Shown in pieces: positions 13,155-22,195 of a stretch of DNA of 64,000 nucleotides. Within the stretch, counting starts at the first letter, position 1. Each line of letters starts with the position of its first letter. The stretch lies in the NCBI GenBank assembly GCA_030425385.1, contig JAUIAH010000028.1, forward strand, positions 40,605 through 104,604, in the 5' to 3' direction. Origin of the DNA: Verrucomicrobiia bacterium. GTDB taxonomy: Bacteria; Verrucomicrobiota; Verrucomicrobiia; Verrucomicrobiales; DEV007. The notes beneath the pieces are model-generated. The model saw only the letters and a list, made by a program, of their open reading frames with translations. It ran no database searches and was not told the DNA's origin. Both the position numbers and the translations under genes were made by a program.

Positions 13155-16100
13155 ATGAGAGATCCCAAGACAACCATCGGACTAAATCAGGGCTACACCC
13201 CAGAAGGCAAGGACACCCAAACGATCAAAGAATACGTCAATTTGAAGCTGGCCGCCCGCGGCTTCAGCATCGTTGGCGACGAAGCGGACTTTCCCTTCCT
13301 TGAGATGGGACGTTCGCTTCTGGCAAATTTCCAGGAGCGGATGCGTCTGTTGTCCGATCGTCTGGCGCCCGTGGATCAGCGGATCGATCAATTCCTCCGC
13401 GACTACCTGACAGGCATCCCGGACGACATCTTTGACAAGGACACGCCGCGAATTCCTAACAATGCTCTTATCCTAGAGAAGCACGGCATTGCGCGGATGC
13501 TCAGTTTGCCTGCCAATGAGGATCGCTTCACGTCTGACATTGTCTCCTCTTTCCGCGTGGACCAGGGAGTCATTCACAATCCGGCAAAGGATCGACGTAC
13601 GACCAAAGGCGTCTTCCATGTGACGGAAGGTGGGTTGCCCATTCCAGCTGACAAGAAGGCCATTCCCAAAGTGACCTTTGCCCACCTGCTTAAAGCCGCT
13701 CTGAATCCGCCAGAATCGCTGCTCACCGTACCCTATACGGTCAATCAGGAAAAGCCTGCCCACGCGTTTCTAGGCCTCCTCCTCCGCCCTATCGTCACTC
13801 CCGAGGTCCCTGGCATTCATCCACAACGCAGCATGGAAATGCGTTTCTTTGCCCCAGGCAACCTCGTCAGCAATCTCGACTTTGTGGAATCGATCTTTGG
13901 CAATGCAGGCGATCCCTTTCTTCCGGAGAATAATGCCGCCCTGGATTCGGAACAGTGGACCGGGCACACGGGGTGCGCCATCCTCGCGCCCCATCTCATC
14001 TATTTGCGCAAGAAAGATGTGGGCCTACCCCACATCAACGACGCCACGGATCGCCAGAAACGCGACGGCATGTGCTGGGAGAATGAGGACGAACTCTACA
14101 ATGATGGCGGCGCTTTCAAGATCACCTGCCGCGACAAGACCGGCGTGATGGTGACCATCATTGCCGATAACTACTTTGGCTACTGCAAGAAGGAGGTGAA
14201 GACCCAGATCAGCTACGCCGCCAATTTGTTAGGCAACGCCGAAGAGGAACATGCGGGGGGCGCCATTGCGTTTCCTTGCTTTGATCATGGCGAATACTTT
14301 GCCCTCAATCGTCGCGACTCCGCGCTCGACCATTCTTATGAAGATGCTCTTAGCATTCTCGGCGATTCGGCCGATGTGCGCCCCGAGGGATACGCCATCG
14401 ACAAGCGATTTCCCGAGATCTTCTATGTGAGTGAGAACACCGAGATCGATCTCCATCAGCAACGGGTCACGTGGACAGACAGCCAGGGCATTGAGCATGA
14501 AATGCGCCTCCGCCCCAATGGGCACTATGTGTATCCGTCAGGTTACAAAGTCTCCATGAGGCAGCCCATGGAGGGAGCGCGTTGGCGCTTGGTGGGCACG
14601 CAGGCAGAAGGCACCTTCTGTCATAAGCCCTGCACGGTATCCGGTGGAGGGAAATCAGAGATCTCCAAATCGCTCGCCGATGCGATGAATTCCGGTCCTG
14701 TCATCATCCCTAATTTCCACTCGGTGATGGAGAAAGTGAAAGAGGTCTTGGAACGCAATTACTGGGATCGTTATCCCAATCCGCGCAAGAATGCCGAGGA
14801 GAGCCGCTCCATTCTCGATACCAAACGCTCTCTTGGCTCCGTGCTACGCCTTCTGACGCCGCACGAAGAGTGCACGGATGAGCACAATCAATACATCAGA
14901 TCGTTGCCAAAGGAGGTCATTGAAATGGCGCTGATCATCAAGCGTTTCTACAAAGACGACTGGGGTGATTGGGATCAATGGCATCACCGCTTCAGCGTTG
15001 ATGTCATTGATGGTTCACCGGGTTATGAACTCAAGTATCAGAATCAACTCCTGCTGAATCGTTATCTCCGCGTGGGTTATGATCCTCAAGGCGGTGCCTG
15101 GCGCACCTTTCGTCTGCGCAAAGACTTTCTCCCTGCGCAAAAGCTGCAACGAGAAGATGATATTTCGGCGAGCATGGTGCTTCCCGTCAGCGGTGATGAT
15201 GGGCTCCACCCCGAGCTGCCGGCGGGCACTTACAAATTCATCGCCAACTGCGAATGCCGTTTCTTCCAGCGTCCCGACGACGCCATCCATCGCGGCTATG
15301 ATAAAGTGACCGAACAAGACTTTTCCAAGCCAGGAAATTTCTTCTCCAACTACGAACCCATCACTCGGGAGCAGGCCCGCAAGATGGTGGCGGATACCAT
15401 CCGCTTTGGACATTTCACCAAGCCAGTCAAACGACGTATTCGCGCCTTTGTGAAAGCGGATTCGCCCGAGTATGTGGCCTCGCCAGACCAGCCGCGTTTG
15501 GTCGAAGGCAAGCCGTCCAAGAACCCACGCTATTTGCAAGACCGCCTCGATCTTCACGATGAGGAGGGCGAATACTTGGCAGATGTCGGCATGCGCCTTT
15601 ATCGACGCTTGCCCGCGGGCAAGCCAGCACTCACGCCCGTGAATGCGGTCCTCCCCGGCAGACGCAACAATCCCCCCAATGTCGACCAGGGCATCCGCGC
15701 GCTCGCCGTCTTTAATCCTATCCATTACCAAGAGCTGCCTGAGCTCTTTATGGACTTCATTGCCAGCCTGACCGGCAAGTCGCCCTCGACGACCGGAGCG
15801 GGATCAGAGGGCGCCCTCACTAAAGGCCCCTTCAATGCGCTCTTGCCCATTGTGGACCTGAATAACGCCCTCTTGGCTTTCATTCTCACCAAACAAGCTT
15901 GTTATGTCAGCGCCGCTGCCTATATCGGCCCCAAATACCGGGTGGACCATGATATCAGCCTCCTGGTGCCAGAAGTATGGTCGCGTATGCACATCCGCGA
16001 ACGCGATCCGCAGCATTTGATCGAGCACGGCATGCTCGAACTCTGTGAGGACTTCGAGCATCAAGGCAAGACCGTGCTTGCGAGCCGCTTGGGCTACCGC

Positions 16101-16637
16101 ATCACGGAGAAATTTGTCGATCGTTTCTTCGGACGTCTCTTTAGCGATCCTTTATCAGTCTTTCCTGAAGAAATGCTCCGGCCCGAGAAGCAAGATGCAG
16201 ACGCTTTCGCTGATGGCGTGGCCAATATCGTTGAAGCGCAACAGCGGGTGGCCAAGCTCTATTTCGATGACCAAGCCGTCCGCGATGCCTGCCCGCCTCT
16301 CAAAGCCCTGCTCACTATCATGGCCCATGGCGATTGCGATGGCATGACGGCGACTAGTCCTGAATTGCGTGCGCTCTTTGACTATGACGCCGTCATTGAG
16401 AGTGATTGGTATCGCCACCGTCTCGCCGCCAAAGTACAAGTCGACGCTCAACTCTGGCGACGCCATATCGAGAACTTGCAGAATTTCTCACGACAAGGCG
16501 TCTACCAGAAAGAGATCGAACGCCTCGGCATTCAATCCCGATTGGAAAGCGCTCGGCTTCACCTAGCAAAGGTTGAAAGCACTGAGTATCTCGAATCGCT
16601 GCGAGGAACGATTGGAGCCGACCCGTCCGTTGTATAA
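13155..16637 (+). CDS. Very large protein resembling PPi-type PEP carboxykinase
   Basis: 1160 aa, cytosolic, no signal peptide. Around residue 495-505 a phosphate-loop-like motif TVSGGGKSEISKSL occurs, comparable to the kinase-1 loop of PEP carboxykinases. Acidic and His/Lys-rich motifs flank it (FCHKPCTV, then SGPVIIPNFHSV). The size, far above the 520-620 aa of ATP/GTP enzymes, matches the pyrophosphate-dependent PEPCK known from amoebae and propionibacteria, which interconverts oxaloacetate plus PPi and PEP plus CO2 plus Pi. The assignment is from memory of motif and length, so it stays moderate. Monocistronic. Confidence 0.55.
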   Translation: MRDPKTTIGLNQGYTPEGKDTQTIKEYVNLKLAARGFSIVGDEADFPFLEMGRSLLANFQERMRLLSDRLAPVDQRIDQFLRDYLTGIPDDIFDKDTPRIPNNALILEKHGIARMLSLPANEDRFTSDIVSSFRVDQGVIHNPAKDRRTTKGVFHVTEGGLPIPADKKAIPKVTFAHLLKAALNPPESLLTVPYTVNQEKPAHAFLGLLLRPIVTPEVPGIHPQRSMEMRFFAPGNLVSNLDFVESIFGNAGDPFLPENNAALDSEQWTGHTGCAILAPHLIYLRKKDVGLPHINDATDRQKRDGMCWENEDELYNDGGAFKITCRDKTGVMVTIIADNYFGYCKKEVKTQISYAANLLGNAEEEHAGGAIAFPCFDHGEYFALNRRDSALDHSYEDALSILGDSADVRPEGYAIDKRFPEIFYVSENTEIDLHQQRVTWTDSQGIEHEMRLRPNGHYVYPSGYKVSMRQPMEGARWRLVGTQAEGTFCHKPCTVSGGGKSEISKSLADAMNSGPVIIPNFHSVMEKVKEVLERNYWDRYPNPRKNAEESRSILDTKRSLGSVLRLLTPHEECTDEHNQYIRSLPKEVIEMALIIKRFYKDDWGDWDQWHHRFSVDVIDGSPGYELKYQNQLLLNRYLRVGYDPQGGAWRTFRLRKDFLPAQKLQREDDISASMVLPVSGDDGLHPELPAGTYKFIANCECRFFQRPDDAIHRGYDKVTEQDFSKPGNFFSNYEPITREQARKMVADTIRFGHFTKPVKRRIRAFVKADSPEYVASPDQPRLVEGKPSKNPRYLQDRLDLHDEEGEYLADVGMRLYRRLPAGKPALTPVNAVLPGRRNNPPNVDQGIRALAVFNPIHYQELPELFMDFIASLTGKSPSTTGAGSEGALTKGPFNALLPIVDLNNALLAFILTKQACYVSAAAYIGPKYRVDHDISLLVPEVWSRMHIRERDPQHLIEHGMLELCEDFEHQGKTVLASRLGYRITEKFVDRFFGRLFSDPLSVFPEEMLRPEKQDADAFADGVANIVEAQQRVAKLYFDDQAVRDACPPLKALLTIMAHGDCDGMTATSPELRALFDYDAVIESDWYRHRLAAKVQVDAQLWRRHIENLQNFSRQGVYQKEIERLGIQSRLESARLHLAKVESTEYLESLRGTIGADPSVV

Positions 16638-17003
16638 ATAGAGCGCCCCTCACTCGACTCCATCCAGTCGTCTATGGTCAGTGCTCGATGGCGCGAAATG
16701 CGCCTGAAGGGCAATGGTCTCGCGCCACCCACGACTGCGGCCCGCACATCGTTGTCATCTACCGAGTCTGCATCCATGTGAGGACCTCCTGTGGAATTAT
16801 CGGGCTGCGGCAATCCATGCTCTTCGGTTTGATTGTGGCACCAACAGTAGGCTATCCACAAGACTCAACTGTTCCACTGTGTCTCTCACCGTTTCTCACC
16901 ATCCATTTGGAACTGGAAGGAATATAAGACGCAGCGGTGCCATCGCACCGTGAGGGACTGTTTCCAACTTGAGGGTATCATGAGTGCAATCTAGCTTGAA
17001 TGC
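16638..17003. other. Intergenic stretch, nothing recognised
   Basis: No ORF, tRNA or clear hairpin stands out in these 366 bases. GC content starts to fall here compared with the preceding gene. Confidence 0.5.
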
Positions 17004-20000
17004 ATGAATAGGTTTTTGATTATCGTTGCGCTGATAGCTCCTTCGGTTGGAATCTGCGCGCCAGGAGACTTGCTCTGGGAAAAGCAACTTGCCCAAGAAA
17101 GCATCATCACTAGCCCGGCCATCGATGACGATGGCAATCTGTATATCTGCTCGATCGACTACCTCCACGCGGTTGATAGCAATGGCAATGATCTTTGGAA
17201 ATATCACGCGGATGGAATCTTACGCGGGCCTGCCCTGCATGCTGCTGGCAATTCTCTCTTTGTCGCGAGTCAGGAAGGAATGATCCACGCTGTGGAGCAA
17301 GATAGCGGCAAGCGCTTATGGACATTTGAAGGGGGGAAGCCTTTCCGGAGCAATCTGACAATCGGCTCAAATAGCACTTTATTCGCAAGCGATTCAGGAG
17401 GGACTGTCTTTGCGCTTCGTACCAGCGATGGATCTATCGTTTGGGAAACCGTCACTCAAAGCTTTGGAGCCACCATCGTCGTTGATCGTGATGGTCGGCT
17501 GTATGCAGGTGGCGACATTGTTCTCACAGCCCTTGATGCTGCAAATGGGGAAGCAATCTGGGAGCTTCCTTTTTCATTTACGGAGTCCATTTTTACCGAT
17601 ATCGCCATTGGGAATCGTGCTCTCTATTTTGGCGGGCCTCGATCCCTCTTTAGTGTAGATAAAGATTCAGGGAAGCCAAACTGGACACTCGGAGATTTCT
17701 TCTCTGATTGGTCGTCACCTACAATTGGCCCTGGAGGAACGCTGTATATTGCCGGGCAGCGACATCTTCACGCTCTCGATGGAGATACTGGGACATCCAT
17801 TTGGAAGACTCCTATTCATGGGTTGACGTTCTCGGCGTGTCCTGCTGTGACTACTGGAGGTATTATCTATATAGGATCGAGAAATGGGATCAAGGCTATT
17901 GAGGCTGAAGGTGGCGCTGAGGTTTGGAGTCACGCACTCGATGATGATCTTGAGGCAGGCGTCGCCGTCGGCGCAAACGGAACCGTATATATCGGTTCCG
18001 AGTCAGGGAAGCTTTATGCTTTTGAAGGTGACAATCCTCTAGCCGAGGGAGGGTGGCCCAAGCAGAACCGGGATTTGACGAATTCGAATTCGGCACTTGC
18101 TGACGGCAGTCCCTTACAAATCCACGATCAATCGCGCGATCAGACGGTGATTCACGGTGATTCGGTTCATTTCTTTGTTTCTGCGTCAGGTGGAGAATCT
18201 CTTGACTTTCAATGGTATCACAATGGGAATCTGTTGGACGGCGAAACGGCTCCAGACCTGCGCATTCCTATCTTCGAGGAACGCCACATAGGCAGTTATG
18301 AGGTCGAGATGCGATCTGGGAATACCATCCTGCGAGGAGATCCTTTTGAAGCTAAATTGGCGTTTCGAGTAACTACCCGAGTCGTGGGCCGAGGATCAAT
18401 CGATATCTCCGATGCGATTGTTCCTGCGGGGAATAGTCTTGAGCTGACGGCCACTGCAGCTGAGGGCTATGTGTTTGAGGGTTGGACAACGTCGACCAGA
18501 GGCGGTAGCTTCATCTCAGATACACCCATCTTGCACCTTGTTCCGACTTCCACCATGGAGGTGATTCCTGTTTTCACGCTTCCGGTTGGAGAAGAACGTT
18601 GGAGGCTTCGAGTCGGCGACGCTATTAATGGCTTCCCCGCAGCTTCTGTTCAAGGAGACCGCGTCTTTATTGCTTCTGGCAATGATATAGTGGCGGTTGA
18701 TGCAACGACTGGAATCATCGCATGGCGGCATCAATTTGATCTCGCTGTTGTAGCGGTTTCAGTCGGCGCAGACGAAAAGGTGTATGCTCAATTGGCCGAT
18801 GGAAGATTGGCGACTTTAGATCCAAATGGGAAGGTTCTTTGGAAGACGAGCCATGAATTGACGTCAATTCCTGCCATAGGTGGCAATGGAAACGTCTATG
18901 GCGGTATCAAGGACGAGTTCGTGTCACTTTCCAGTATGGAGGGCCTGGAGAATTGGAGAATCAAGTTCGAATCGCAGGTGCTTTCGCAGCCAGTTTTACG
19001 TGAGGATGGGAAGCTGATTGTCAGTACGGATTCGAATCGAATCTATGTCCTCTCAGCGTCTTCAGGGGAGATTCTGAACAGATTACTCGGAGGAGCCGTT
19101 CCTTTTGAGACCCCATCTTTAGCCATTGACGGGGATCAGGCTGTTTTTCAGTTCTCACCATTGAATGCTTCCATGACGAAGTATGCGCCTGACCTGACAA
19201 AGATTCTTTGGTATGACAATCTCCATTTTTCTAGGCTCTATACGGTTAATCCGATCGGTGAATTGAGTGGCATTGGTTTCCCGAACGACTCCACGTTGCT
19301 TAGCTACGATACCGACCTCCCTGACAATCGATCACCAGGGATCGGCTGGGGAACGGTCAGCTTCACCTCTTCATATGGCTATGGGTTGATTGATCGACAA
19401 TTAGTAACCTATTCGATTGAAACTGGGAACGAAGTCGCTCGTCGACGACTCACTGGGGAAGTTAGGGATTTTTATGGTTCTCCCGTCGTTGCTGGCGACG
19501 GCACGGTAGTTTGTGCGAGCACGGACGGCTGGCTCTACGCCGTCTCTGGGGAGGAAGCTCTCGCGGTGAATGGGTGGCCAAGGGTCCGAGGCGCAGGCAA
19601 TCGTGGGTCTAATGAAGTCGTTAAGGGTCCTCCGAGCGTTGTTCCTATTCGTCAAACCCTATCCCTTGAATCTGAAGGACCGACTACGATCACTGTGATT
19701 GTCCGAGGGCAGCGGCCGATAGACTATCGTTGGTTCCGAGATGGCGTGGAGCTGGAAGCCACTGTGAGTTCACTACAGGTGGAACAACCTGGAAGTTTCA
19801 CGGTTGAGATTCAGAACGCTCTCGGCGTGGCTCGAAGCGAGCGAGTGGTAGTGACCCCCGAGATCAAACTAGACCTGACGATCGAAGGGGATGGCCAGGT
19901 GAGCCGATTCCCTTTCATCCATGAGGAGACGGGAGCGCCCGCTCTAACGCTTCATGCCTTCCCTGAAGATTCCTTTCTTGGTTGGGAAGGAACAGTTAAG

Positions 20001-21386
20001 AGCAGTCAACCCATAGTCACTCTGTCAGGGCCAGGGCCTCACGCCGTGAGAGCAACGTTTTCTTTCTTGCCTGGCCATCTCAAGTGGGCTTTTGAGACAG
20101 AGGCGCCCATCACTGCATCGCCTGCCTTGGGTGGGGATGGACGTTTGTATGTCGGTTCTCACGATGGCAAGCTTTACGCGCTGGACGAGGCATCGGGAGA
20201 GTTGCAGTGGCAGTTCCAGTCCATGGAATCTATCACAAATTCTCCAATTGTGTATGATGGCCTTGTCTTGTTCAGTGTTCCTTCAGGATGGCTTTATGCA
20301 CTTAAGGCCGAGGATGGAAGTGTCGTTTGGTCAATGGCTCCTGCTGATGGTGCATTTCAGGGTCCGGTTGAGTTTGATGTCTCATCACCTGTCACCGAGC
20401 TGACGGTAAGCGAAGAGGGGGTGTTATTTGTATCAACAGCACGGGGCATTCTAGCCCGCAGCGCTGGTAGTGGGGAAATCCTCTGGGAGGTCGCTACGGA
20501 CACAATTTCGGCTGGATGCGCACTAACAACTGAGGGGCTATTGCTTGTGCCACAAGAATCTGGGGAATTGATTGCCATCGATACGGACGAGCAAGTGGTT
20601 GCGTGGCGCAACGAGGCGATCGCTGGACCGGCGAGTGCACCAACAGTAGGGAACAATGATTGGATACTTCTTGGAAGGGGAGAGAATGGAAGCATTGGAC
20701 TTTTGAGCGACGGTAGTCCCGTTTGGGAATCCTTTAGTGGATCTAATGGAAGAAATGGTTCCACTTTCGCGATAGATCCCCGGGGGAGAGTCTATCGAGG
20801 ATTGTGGTCGCGATTGAGTAGCCTAAAGGGTTGGAGTGGTGTAGGGAGCGGAGGCAGTTTCAATGTAGGGGGAACTGTTCGTTCAACGCCTGCAGTCGCC
20901 GCTGACGGGATCGTTTATTTCGGCTGTGATGATTGGTGGCTTTACGCATTTGACTCGATTCGAAAGGAGGTGGCTTGGCGCTTTCCTACTGGAGGCGTGA
21001 TCGTCTCATCCCCGAACGTTGGGCGTGATGGAACCGTGTATGTGGGATCAATGGACGGGATGCTTTACGCCGTACGTGGCAAGGCTGGCCTCGCAGAAAG
21101 TTCTTGGCCGCGCTACCGTGGAAACCCTGGAAATACGGGAATGCCGTATCGTCAGCAACGGGGAAAGCTTCCTAACATGAACATTATATTCACAGCACCA
21201 CAGACGTATGGTTTACAATCGGATGCCACTCTCCCCGTTCCATGCGTCTTGCAACGATGCCGGATTCAACTACACAATTTCTACTTCGAAGACGTCGAAG
21301 AGTCGCTTTCAATGGAAAGGCTTTCGAGAATCCGCATTCGGCCTTCGTGGCCTTTCGAACTTTATAGATTGGTGACCAAGCCATAG
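17004..21386 (+). CDS. Secreted triple PQQ-propeller/Ig protein
   Basis: 1460 aa with signal peptide MNRFLIIVALIAPSVGICA. The same module occurs three times: a PQQ-like beta-propeller (blades such as G.LYA.DG..G..WR) ending in a marker like LYAFEGDNPLAEGGWP, LYAVSGEEALAVNGWP or LYAVRGKAGLAESSWP. The first two are followed by an Ig-like domain and an InlB-type B-repeat (VFEGWTT, SFLGWEG). Extracellular structural or binding role likely. The last 70 residues after NTGMPYRQQ do not continue the pattern and look like read-through into unrelated DNA, so the original C-terminus may be lost. Base composition is poorer in GC than its neighbours. Confidence 0.85.
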   Translation: MNRFLIIVALIAPSVGICAPGDLLWEKQLAQESIITSPAIDDDGNLYICSIDYLHAVDSNGNDLWKYHADGILRGPALHAAGNSLFVASQEGMIHAVEQDSGKRLWTFEGGKPFRSNLTIGSNSTLFASDSGGTVFALRTSDGSIVWETVTQSFGATIVVDRDGRLYAGGDIVLTALDAANGEAIWELPFSFTESIFTDIAIGNRALYFGGPRSLFSVDKDSGKPNWTLGDFFSDWSSPTIGPGGTLYIAGQRHLHALDGDTGTSIWKTPIHGLTFSACPAVTTGGIIYIGSRNGIKAIEAEGGAEVWSHALDDDLEAGVAVGANGTVYIGSESGKLYAFEGDNPLAEGGWPKQNRDLTNSNSALADGSPLQIHDQSRDQTVIHGDSVHFFVSASGGESLDFQWYHNGNLLDGETAPDLRIPIFEERHIGSYEVEMRSGNTILRGDPFEAKLAFRVTTRVVGRGSIDISDAIVPAGNSLELTATAAEGYVFEGWTTSTRGGSFISDTPILHLVPTSTMEVIPVFTLPVGEERWRLRVGDAINGFPAASVQGDRVFIASGNDIVAVDATTGIIAWRHQFDLAVVAVSVGADEKVYAQLADGRLATLDPNGKVLWKTSHELTSIPAIGGNGNVYGGIKDEFVSLSSMEGLENWRIKFESQVLSQPVLREDGKLIVSTDSNRIYVLSASSGEILNRLLGGAVPFETPSLAIDGDQAVFQFSPLNASMTKYAPDLTKILWYDNLHFSRLYTVNPIGELSGIGFPNDSTLLSYDTDLPDNRSPGIGWGTVSFTSSYGYGLIDRQLVTYSIETGNEVARRRLTGEVRDFYGSPVVAGDGTVVCASTDGWLYAVSGEEALAVNGWPRVRGAGNRGSNEVVKGPPSVVPIRQTLSLESEGPTTITVIVRGQRPIDYRWFRDGVELEATVSSLQVEQPGSFTVEIQNALGVARSERVVVTPEIKLDLTIEGDGQVSRFPFIHEETGAPALTLHAFPEDSFLGWEGTVKSSQPIVTLSGPGPHAVRATFSFLPGHLKWAFETEAPITASPALGGDGRLYVGSHDGKLYALDEASGELQWQFQSMESITNSPIVYDGLVLFSVPSGWLYALKAEDGSVVWSMAPADGAFQGPVEFDVSSPVTELTVSEEGVLFVSTARGILARSAGSGEILWEVATDTISAGCALTTEGLLLVPQESGELIAIDTDEQVVAWRNEAIAGPASAPTVGNNDWILLGRGENGSIGLLSDGSPVWESFSGSNGRNGSTFAIDPRGRVYRGLWSRLSSLKGWSGVGSGGSFNVGGTVRSTPAVAADGIVYFGCDDWWLYAFDSIRKEVAWRFPTGGVIVSSPNVGRDGTVYVGSMDGMLYAVRGKAGLAESSWPRYRGNPGNTGMPYRQQRGKLPNMNIIFTAPQTYGLQSDATLPVPCVLQRCRIQLHNFYFEDVEESLSMERLSRIRIRPSWPFELYRLVTKP

Positions 21387-21428
21387 GGGCCTTGGCGGAC
21401 GGCCATCTCTGCCATTATTCTTAGTATT

Positions 21429-22187
21429 TCAGATCTGCAGAAGGGCTTCGATGACGACGGCAGCGGCGGTGAAGCCGAGGGTGCCGGTGACGGCGGCGGC
21501 GGTGCCGAAACCACTGGCGCAGTCGAGTTGGAGACTGGATCCGGGCTCTGGTCGGTCGCAGATGCGACCGTCGCTCCAGGGGAAGACGGGGTTCTCCGTC
21601 GTGAAGACCGCCGGAACGCCGAAGGGTTCACGGAGATCTCGGGAAAAGCCGTGCTCTTGGCGGAGCTTCTTGCGAAGACGCTTGAGCAAGGGGTCGTTGG
21701 TGGCTTTGCCGAGATCAGCAGTCGCCACTTTGCTAGGATCACGTTTCCCGCCGCCGCCTCCCGAGACCACAAGAGGGATGCCTTGCTGGCGGCAGGCGCA
21801 CACGAGCTGACATTTGTCCCGAATGCTGTCGATGGCGTCAACGCAATGATCGATGCCTGGCTCTAACAATGCGGTGGCGTTGGCGGCGGTAAGATAGGTT
21901 TTGTGAACATGGATGGTGGCTTCTGGGTGGATGAGAGCGGTGCGATCGGCGAGGGCTTGGGCTTTCGATTGGCCGATGGTCCCGTCATGCGCATGAATTT
22001 GCCTGTTGACGTTGGTGACGCAGATGTCATCGAGATCGATAAGCGTTAGGGTGCCAACACCCGATCGCGCGAGGGCTTCCACGGCCCAGGACCCGACGCC
22101 GCCCAGACCGATGACGGCCACGTGTGCCGACTGGAGGCGTTCGAGAGCGCCTTTCCCGTAGAGACGTTCAATGCCCCCAAAGCGCAT
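21429..22187 (-). CDS. tcdA: tRNA threonylcarbamoyladenosine dehydratase TcdA
   Basis: 252 aa ThiF-family E1-like enzyme that makes cyclic t6A37 in ANN-decoding tRNAs using ATP. Seen: RFGGIERLYG at the start, nucleotide loop IGLGGVGSWAVEALARSG, LIDLDDICVTNVNRQIHA with the family Arg, and DAIDSIRDKCQL. The Cys of the KCQL segment and CASGFGTAAAVTG near the end are typical. First gene upstream on this strand is the phosphatase, 8 bp away, so they may be cotranscribed. A second, divergent ThiF-like gene sits in the Ro locus at 9098. Confidence 0.93.
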   Translation of the reverse strand: MRFGGIERLYGKGALERLQSAHVAVIGLGGVGSWAVEALARSGVGTLTLIDLDDICVTNVNRQIHAHDGTIGQSKAQALADRTALIHPEATIHVHKTYLTAANATALLEPGIDHCVDAIDSIRDKCQLVCACRQQGIPLVVSGGGGGKRDPSKVATADLGKATNDPLLKRLRKKLRQEHGFSRDLREPFGVPAVFTTENPVFPWSDGRICDRPEPGSSLQLDCASGFGTAAAVTGTLGFTAAAVVIEALLQI

Positions 22188-22195
22188 GGGCGAGA

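Noticed and set aside
21451..21866. Plus-strand frames over tcdA
   Set aside because: Shadows of the high-GC minus-strand gene, which has all family motifs.
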